Position numbers and translations under genes: made by a program. This document shows, in pieces, positions 7,263 through 10,295 of a stretch of 10,295 nt of DNA. Location of the stretch: contig JBAYZQ010000080.1 in NCBI GenBank assembly GCA_041672385.1, positions 1-10,295 on the forward strand, in the 5' to 3' direction. The notes under the pieces were generated by a model, which did no database searches, was not told the DNA's origin, and saw nothing but the letters and a program-made list of their open reading frames with translations. Position 1 is the stretch's first letter. Each line of letters starts with the position of its first letter. The DNA comes from JBAYZQ01 sp041672385 (GTDB lineage: Bacteria > Spirochaetota > Spirochaetia > Sphaerochaetales > Sphaerochaetaceae).

Positions 7263-7913
7263 CTAAACCTCAGAAAGTTTAGAAAACTTAGTACTTGCAC
7301 CAATCCTTTCACAACCAGCATCAAGAAAAGCTTCCATATCTGCCTTGGTTCTAACACCACCTGCTGCTTTAATTTTTACATCTTTTGAAATTTCTTTCTT
7401 GAAAAGAGCAATATCATCTAATTTTGCCCCCCCAGTCCCAAATCCAGTTGATGTCTTGATAAAGTTTGCACCACCATCAGAGACACATTTGCATAATGCA
7501 ATTTTTTCTTCATTTGTAAAATAACACGTTTCTACAATGACTTTGAGAATTTTATTCCCAACTAAAGTCTTAAGAGTTGCAATCTCTTTTGTAATTTTAT
7601 CGAATTGTCCGCTCTTAGCATCTCCAATATTGATTACCATATCAATTTCATCTGCTCCATTATTTAAAGCATTCATTGTCTCAAAAGCTTTAGTTTCTAC
7701 AGTATTATATCCCAGAGGAAATCCAATTACCGTACAAATCTTAACTAGTGACTTATATTCTTTTTTCACATTAGCAACAAATGCAGGTGGAATACAAACC
7801 GATGCACATTCATTCTCAATAGCCTCATCACAAAGCATTTTTATGTCTTCCCAAGTAGAGAATGCTTTTAACTGCGTATAATCAATGTGTCTTGAAATTT
7901 CTTTAATTTTCAT
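7263..7913 (-). CDS. deoC: Deoxyribose-5-phosphate aldolase
   Basis: DeoC is a cytoplasmic class I aldolase that cleaves 2-deoxyribose-5-phosphate to acetaldehyde and glyceraldehyde-3-phosphate, linking deoxynucleoside breakdown to glycolysis. The 216-residue length is normal for bacterial DeoC. Seen in order: VIGFPLG (62-68), DEIDMVINIG (88-97) with the catalytic-site D91, LKVIVET (123-129), FIKTSTGFG (151-159) with the Schiff-base Lys153, and IKAAGGVRT (181-189) with the second active-site Lys182. All expected catalytic residues are intact. It is the promoter-proximal gene of the operon; AGGA lies 8 nt before the ATG and a strong promoter begins within 25 bp. If the divergent regulator senses deoxyribose-5-phosphate as E. 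coli DeoR does, DeoC destroys the inducer and closes a feedback loop. Confidence 0.97.
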   Translation of the reverse strand: MKIKEISRHIDYTQLKAFSTWEDIKMLCDEAIENECASVCIPPAFVANVKKEYKSLVKICTVIGFPLGYNTVETKAFETMNALNNGADEIDMVINIGDAKSGQFDKITKEIATLKTLVGNKILKVIVETCYFTNEEKIALCKCVSDGGANFIKTSTGFGTGGAKLDDIALFKKEISKDVKIKAAGGVRTKADMEAFLDAGCERIGASTKFSKLSEV

Positions 7914-7935
7914 TATTTACTTCCTAATTAAAAAA

Positions 7936-7964
7936 ATTTTATCATGGTTTAATATGGATGTCAA
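7936..7964 (-). promoter_or_regulatory. Promoter of the deoC-udp operon
   Basis: On the minus strand TTGACA (7964-7959), a perfect -35, is separated by 17 bp from TAAAAT (7941-7936), preceded by TGA in an extended -10. Transcription should start near 7929, leaving a leader of about 15 nt that contains the deoC ribosome site. This is the best-matched promoter in the window and leaves no room for a leader attenuator or riboswitch, so control should act at the DNA. Confidence 0.88.
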
Positions 7965-7970
7965 CAAAAA

Positions 7971-7996
7971 TAACATTATTACAAAAAATAATGTAA
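7971..7996. promoter_or_regulatory. Candidate operator: inverted repeat upstream of the deoC -35
   Basis: TAACATTATT (7971-7980) and AATAATGTAA (7987-7996) form an inverted repeat, 9 of 10 positions matching, around a 6-nt spacer. It begins 6 bp upstream of the deoC -35. The left arm starts with TAACA, the E. coli DeoR half-site. Binding by the divergent regulator is inferred. Confidence 0.5.
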
Positions 7997-8050
7997 ATTA
8001 CCCTTATTTAACACAATTTTAACATTTTTTGATAAAATTTTTTGTTATTA

Positions 8051-8078
8051 TTTTAAATATTAATGATAATATTTAAAA
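8051..8078. promoter_or_regulatory. 28-bp perfect palindrome in the deoC-deoR intergenic region
   Basis: The arms TTTTAAATATTA (8051-8062) and TAATATTTAAAA (8067-8078) are perfect 12-bp complements around the spacer ATGA. It lies about midway between the two divergent starts. Composed almost only of A and T, it cannot be a useful terminator; a binding site for a dimeric regulator is the likely reading, though AT richness raises the chance of accidental symmetry. Confidence 0.5.
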
Positions 8079-8122
8079 GTATTTGTTTGATATTATATTA
8101 ATTACCTATATTTTAAGAACTT

Positions 8123-8163
8123 AAAAGCAACATATTCTTTTTAGAAATTTGTTGCTTTTTTTT
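8123..8163 (+). terminator. Intrinsic terminator upstream of the regulator gene
   Basis: AAAAGCAAC (8123-8131) pairs with GTTGCTTTT (8151-8159), extended by A8132-T8150. Inside the 19-nt loop TTCT and AGAA can form a second short stem. Eight T residues (8156-8163) follow the GC core. No plus-strand gene lies upstream, so the transcript it would end is unknown: a short RNA from the intergenic region, an attenuated deoR leader, or stray transcription. Its 3' arm overlaps the -35 of the regulator promoter. Confidence 0.72.
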
Positions 8164-8179
8164 ATGATTATGTTATAAT
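8152..8179 (+). promoter_or_regulatory. Promoter of the DeoR-type regulator
   Basis: TATAAT (8174-8179) is a perfect -10 with the extended TG motif at 8171-8172. TTGCTT (8152-8157) stands 16 bp upstream as a weak -35. Transcription should start near 8186, giving a leader of about 30 nt with GAGG 5 nt before the ATG. The sequence TGTTATAA at 8171-8178 also matches 7 of 8 bases of the E. coli DeoR half-operator, which would allow autorepression. Confidence 0.8.
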
Positions 8180-8214
8180 ATATCATAAATGTTTTTCAGG
8201 TAATTGAGGTAGTT

Positions 8215-9009
8215 ATGGAAAAGAAAGAAAAAAGGATTAATGCAATTCTAAATCTCCTAAAAGAACAACGGAAGATAACAATAAAAGAATGTGCAAAAAA
8301 TATTAAAGTCTCAGAAATGACAATTAGACGTGATTTAATGCTTATTCAAAGCAATAACATCGCTTCACTTAATAATGGACTAATAACTTATAATCCTAAC
8401 AATAAAGGAATTATCTTTCAAAACTACAATCTTAGAGTTGAAAAAAATGTTCGGTCTGAAGAAAAAAACGCCATAGGAAAATTTGCTGCATCCTTGGTAG
8501 AACCAAATGATACTATAATATTTGATACAGGAACAACTACAGTTCATATCGCTCGGAATCTTCCTCCTGATATAAATCTTACAGCCCTATGTTTTAACAC
8601 AAATGTTTTGTTGGAACTCTGTAGAAACCCTAACATCAGCCTTCTTTTTGCTGGAGGTTTTTACCATAAGAATGCCCAAATGTTTGAAAGCAAACATGGA
8701 ATTGAATTCATAAGGGAACTTCGAGCTAATAAGGTATTTGTTTCTGCCGCTGGGATTCATTCTCAAATGGGGCTAACTTGTAGTAATAACTATGAAATAG
8801 AAACAAAGAAAGCCATAATTGCATCAGCGCTCGAAAGAATTCTTGTAACAGATTCGAGCAAGTTTGGTCAAATACGATCCTCTTTTTTCTGTAATCTTTC
8901 TGAAATTAATACAATTGTAACAGACTCAAATCTTTCCAAGGAATGGGTTAATCTTATACATGAAAAAAATATAAAGCTTTATCAAGTTCCTTGTGAGAAT
9001 AATCTATAA
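8215..9009 (+). CDS. deoR: DeoR-type transcriptional repressor of the nucleoside operon
   Basis: This 264-residue protein has the DeoR/GlpR layout. A winged helix-turn-helix lies at about 5-57, with the recognition segment VSEMTIRRDL (32-41) identical to that of E. coli DeoR as I recall it. The sugar-phosphate sensing domain follows: LVEPNDTIIFDTGTTT (94-109), AGGFYH near 146-151, SAAGIH, and DSSKFG (213-218). These match E. coli DeoR stretch by stretch (LVEPDQ, FDCGTTT, GGEFH, SAAGVH, DHSKFG), better than a generic GlpR-type regulator would. E. coli DeoR represses deoCABD and nupG and is released by deoxyribose-5-phosphate. The gene is divergent from deoC, the standard place for a local repressor. 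GAGG lies 5 nt before the ATG. That it controls the neighbouring operon, and its effector, are inferred from family and position. Confidence 0.92.
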   Translation: MEKKEKRINAILNLLKEQRKITIKECAKNIKVSEMTIRRDLMLIQSNNIASLNNGLITYNPNNKGIIFQNYNLRVEKNVRSEEKNAIGKFAASLVEPNDTIIFDTGTTTVHIARNLPPDINLTALCFNTNVLLELCRNPNISLLFAGGFYHKNAQMFESKHGIEFIRELRANKVFVSAAGIHSQMGLTCSNNYEIETKKAIIASALERILVTDSSKFGQIRSSFFCNLSEINTIVTDSNLSKEWVNLIHEKNIKLYQVPCENNL

Positions 9010-9091
9010 ACTTTAATTTTGCCTAAAAGACTTTGGAATACCATAATCTTAACCATGGCTCAAATGATCCAATTAAGTTCAATTTTGGGCC

Positions 9092-9119
9092 AAAAAAAAG
9101 TTCCTACCTAAGTAAGAAC
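9092..9119 (-). terminator. Intrinsic terminator of tRNA-Phe
   Basis: On the minus strand GTTCTTAC (9119-9112) pairs with GTAGGAAC (9107-9100), eight pairs with one T-G, around a 4-nt loop, followed by eight T residues (9099-9092). It starts 11 nt after the tRNA 3' end. On the plus strand no T-run follows, so it does not obviously serve the regulator gene. Confidence 0.88.
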
Positions 9120-9129
9120 AACTAATTAA

Positions 9130-9202
9130 TGCCGCCTCCAGGAATCGAACCAGGGACACAAGGATTTTCAGTCCTTTGCTCTACCAACTGAGCTAAAGCG
9201 GC
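9130..9202 (-). tRNA. tRNA-Phe (GAA)
   Basis: The minus strand folds as a 73-nt cloverleaf. The acceptor GCCGCTT pairs with AGGCGGC with one T-G; the D arm is GCTC/GAGC around AGTTGGTA; the anticodon arm is AAGGA/TCCTT around CTGAAAA, giving anticodon GAA for phenylalanine; the T arm is CCTGG/CCTGG with loop TTCGATT. The discriminator base is A at 9130. CCA is not encoded and must be added after transcription. It stands alone between the regulator gene and ridA with its own promoter and terminator. Confidence 0.98.
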
Positions 9203-9243
9203 ATTGAATAACCCCACGAAACAACACGGGATTGACCTTGTGT

Positions 9244-9272
9244 ATACTAGCAAATAATAGAACTTGTGTAAA
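9244..9272 (-). promoter_or_regulatory. Probable tRNA-Phe promoter
   Basis: On the minus strand TTTACA (9272-9267) is a good -35, 17 bp before TAGTAT (9249-9244), a -10 that keeps the important first, second, fifth and last bases. Transcription would begin about 34 nt before the mature tRNA. The direct repeat CTTGTGTA (plus strand 9237-9244 and 9263-9270) overlaps both ends of this element. Confidence 0.55.
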
Positions 9273-9375
9273 TAGCTTTCTAATAAAATTTTATAGGATT
9301 TTTTTTTAAAGACTTAATTGCTTTTATTAAAAGGAATTATCCTATTAAAATATCAAGAAAAAGTTTTGTTTTTTA

Positions 9376-9762
9376 CTAGTTTAAAGTTGCTATCATATCA
9401 ATCTCTACTAAAGCATTTTTTGCCAATTTGCTAACTTCTACCGCAGCCCTTGCACCAAAATCACTTCCATCACAATATTTTAAATAAACTTTGTTCATTT
9501 CACCAAAGTCATTCATATCTGTAATAAATACAGTTGCTTTAACAACTCTTTGAAGATTACTTCCAGCTTCTTCTAAAACTGCTTTAAGGTTTTCAAAAAC
9601 TTGAGTTGTTTGCTCGGTAATATCTTTTCCAACAATTAATCCTGAAACTGGATCTAAAGGAAGTTGCCCTGAGGTAAAGACCAAATCTCCAACTATAATA
9701 GCTTGACTATAAGGACCTAAAGCAGCTGGTGCCTTGTTGGTTTTAATTATTTTTCTTTCCAT
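9376..9762 (-). CDS. ridA: RidA (YjgF/YER057c/UK114) enamine/imine deaminase
   Basis: RidA hydrolyses reactive 2-aminoacrylate and related enamines or imines released by PLP enzymes, giving keto acids and ammonia, in the cytoplasm as a homotrimer. The 128-residue length is exactly the family norm. Seen in order: APAALGPYSQA (11-21), SGQLPLDP (31-38), QTTQVFENLKAVLEEAG (51-67), VVKATVF (73-79), the catalytic Arg105 in FGARAAVEV, and Glu120 in ALVEIDM, at the same numbers as in E. coli RidA. The residue two before Arg105 is Gly instead of the usual Pro or Ala, a mild departure. AGGAG lies about 7 nt before the ATG, and a good promoter lies close upstream. It is transcribed alone and looks unrelated to the nucleoside operon. 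Confidence 0.96.
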   Translation of the reverse strand: MERKIIKTNKAPAALGPYSQAIIVGDLVFTSGQLPLDPVSGLIVGKDITEQTTQVFENLKAVLEEAGSNLQRVVKATVFITDMNDFGEMNKVYLKYCDGSDFGARAAVEVSKLAKNALVEIDMIATLN

Positions 9763-9787
9763 AATATTTCTCCTTCATTTTAAAGGA

Positions 9788-9816
9788 ATTTTATCATGAC
9801 AGCTTAAAACAAACAA
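9788..9816 (-). promoter_or_regulatory. Promoter of ridA
   Basis: On the minus strand TTGTTT (9816-9811) stands 17 bp before TAAAAT (9793-9788), which is preceded by TGA as an extended -10. The 12 bases AATTTTATCATG (plus strand) around this -10 are identical to those around the deoC -10. Transcription should start near 9781, about 20 nt before the ridA start. Confidence 0.75.
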
Positions 9817-9920
9817 CAAAAAATAAAAAAACGTTTATTTTTGCAACAACATTAAAAAAATATTAATAATTTGATTATTCTTAATCTTTCAATAAAAATT
9901 TTTATTTATAGAATTAAAGT

Positions 9921-10295
9921 ATGAATCTATTTCCAGCAGTAAATTATGAAACCCTTTGTAAATTAAAAATACCAAAATTAATTCCTTTAATAAAGCAAAA
10001 ACAAGACTGGTCTACACCTCTTAAATTAAGATTAGTTGAAAGTTTAACAAATATTCCACAATATCAAATTCAGGAAATTTACAATGATGTTTACAATTGT
10101 TTTCATAAACTAGACGACTATTACCCGAACATTGAAATAGAATATCTTAAGAATGAATTGGTCCCCTATTTCATGTATCAAGGAAATCTTGATTTATTGA
10201 AAACTAAATGTATAACAATTGGTGGAACTCGAACTCCAAGCCATTGGGGAATAGTTGAATGTAAAAGGGTTTCTTCCTATCTAGGAAGTAAAAAC
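9921..10295 (+). CDS. dprA: DNA-processing protein DprA/Smf, 5' part
   Basis: The frame opens with ATG at 9921 and stays open for 125 codons to the window edge, so the C-terminal half is missing. DprA binds single-stranded DNA and loads RecA during natural transformation; many non-competent bacteria also keep it. The first 70 or so residues form a divergent helical N-terminal domain. The segment YFMYQGNLDLLKTK followed by CITIGGTRTPSHWGI, with GGTR at 101-104, matches the start of the DprA Rossmann-like domain, usually (Y)xGNLxLL then IVGSRxxTxYG. The first Gly-Gly-Thr-Arg replaces the common Gly-Ser-Arg, an acceptable variant. No strong Shine-Dalgarno is visible before the ATG, which leaves the start a little uncertain. 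It is divergent from ridA with a 158-bp AT-rich gap. Confidence 0.83.
   Translation, partial: MNLFPAVNYETLCKLKIPKLIPLIKQKQDWSTPLKLRLVESLTNIPQYQIQEIYNDVYNCFHKLDDYYPNIEIEYLKNELVPYFMYQGNLDLLKTKCITIGGTRTPSHWGIVECKRVSSYLGSKN

Larger units (their letters stand above)
7914..8214. promoter_or_regulatory. Divergent control region between deoC operon and deoR
   Basis: This 301-bp, very AT-rich stretch has no credible gene. It holds the deoC promoter (7936-7964, -), an inverted repeat just upstream of it (7971-7996), two TAACA motifs 11 bp apart (8009-8013 and 8020-8024), a TGTTA (8043-8047), a 28-bp palindrome (8051-8078), an intrinsic terminator on the plus strand (8123-8163) and the extended -10 promoter of the regulator gene (8152-8179). 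TGTTA/TAACA is the half-site of the E. coli DeoR operator and occurs five times here in both orientations, so the repressor probably acts on both promoters from this region. Confidence 0.75.

Noticed and set aside
8092..8120. Second minus-strand promoter for deoC (TATAAT at 8097-8092)
   Set aside because: The -10 is perfect but no acceptable -35 stands 16-18 bp upstream and there is no TGn extension; the TTGACA promoter nearer deoC is far better.
9057..9091. Hairpin GGCTCAAA with TTTGGGCC as a terminator of the regulator gene
   Set aside because: The loop is 19 nt and an A-run, not a T-run, follows on the plus strand. I found no convincing plus-strand terminator for deoR.
9130..9202. tRNA-Phe as an integration site for a mobile element
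   Set aside because: No integrase gene, no repeat of the tRNA 3' end and no abrupt composition change are visible in the window.
9283..9343. AT-rich hairpins and T-runs downstream of ridA as a ridA terminator
   Set aside because: ATAAAATTTTAT has no GC pairs, and the AGGA/TCCT stem at 9332-9343 is only 4 bp with no T-run after it on the minus strand.

Overview
This window is AT-rich (by eye about two-thirds A+T) and looks like part of a low-GC spirochaete chromosome, most likely a treponeme. The evidence is a Bmp/PnrA (TmpC)-family nucleoside-binding protein with a secretory signal ending in a treponeme-like VFAAGNTEK stretch, strong Shine-Dalgarno sites, long AT-rich intergenic regions and a tRNA gene without an encoded CCA. 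The assignment is an inference from style and family resemblance; no rRNA or other species marker is present.

Layout. Positions 1-495 (+) hold the C-terminal end of an AAA/ABC-type ATPase resembling the RloA/AbiLi phage-defence ATPases. It ends at a hairpin terminator (513-547) shared with the operon arriving from the right. From 7913 down to 568, all on the minus strand, lies one tightly packed nucleoside-salvage operon: deoC, a YczE-like membrane protein, cdd, a Bmp-family nucleoside-binding protein, a double-domain ABC ATPase, two ABC permeases, and a uridine phosphorylase-type enzyme. A 301-bp intergenic region (7914-8214) separates it from a divergent DeoR-type repressor (8215-9009, +). 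A tRNA-Phe(GAA) gene (9130-9202, -) follows, then ridA (9376-9762, -) and the 5' part of a dprA/smf gene (9921 to the window edge, +).

How the genes work together. The binding protein captures nucleosides in the periplasm and the ATPase with two permeases imports them (compare NupNOPQ of Bacillus subtilis and BmpA-NupABC of Lactococcus lactis). Cdd turns cytidine and deoxycytidine into uridine and deoxyuridine. The phosphorylase releases uracil and (deoxy)ribose-1-phosphate. After isomerisation by a phosphopentomutase, which is not in this window, DeoC splits deoxyribose-5-phosphate into acetaldehyde and glyceraldehyde-3-phosphate. The divergent regulator closely resembles E. coli DeoR, whose inducer is deoxyribose-5-phosphate, the DeoC substrate. 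The intergenic region carries strong promoters in both directions, several TGTTA motifs like E. coli deo half-operators, a 28-bp palindrome, and an intrinsic terminator placed inside the regulator promoter.

I see no radically new system. The parts most worth a second look are the divergent control region, the uncharacterised YczE-like membrane protein built into the operon, the hairpin between the binding-protein and ATPase genes, and the RloA-like ATPase lacking a downstream RloB partner.
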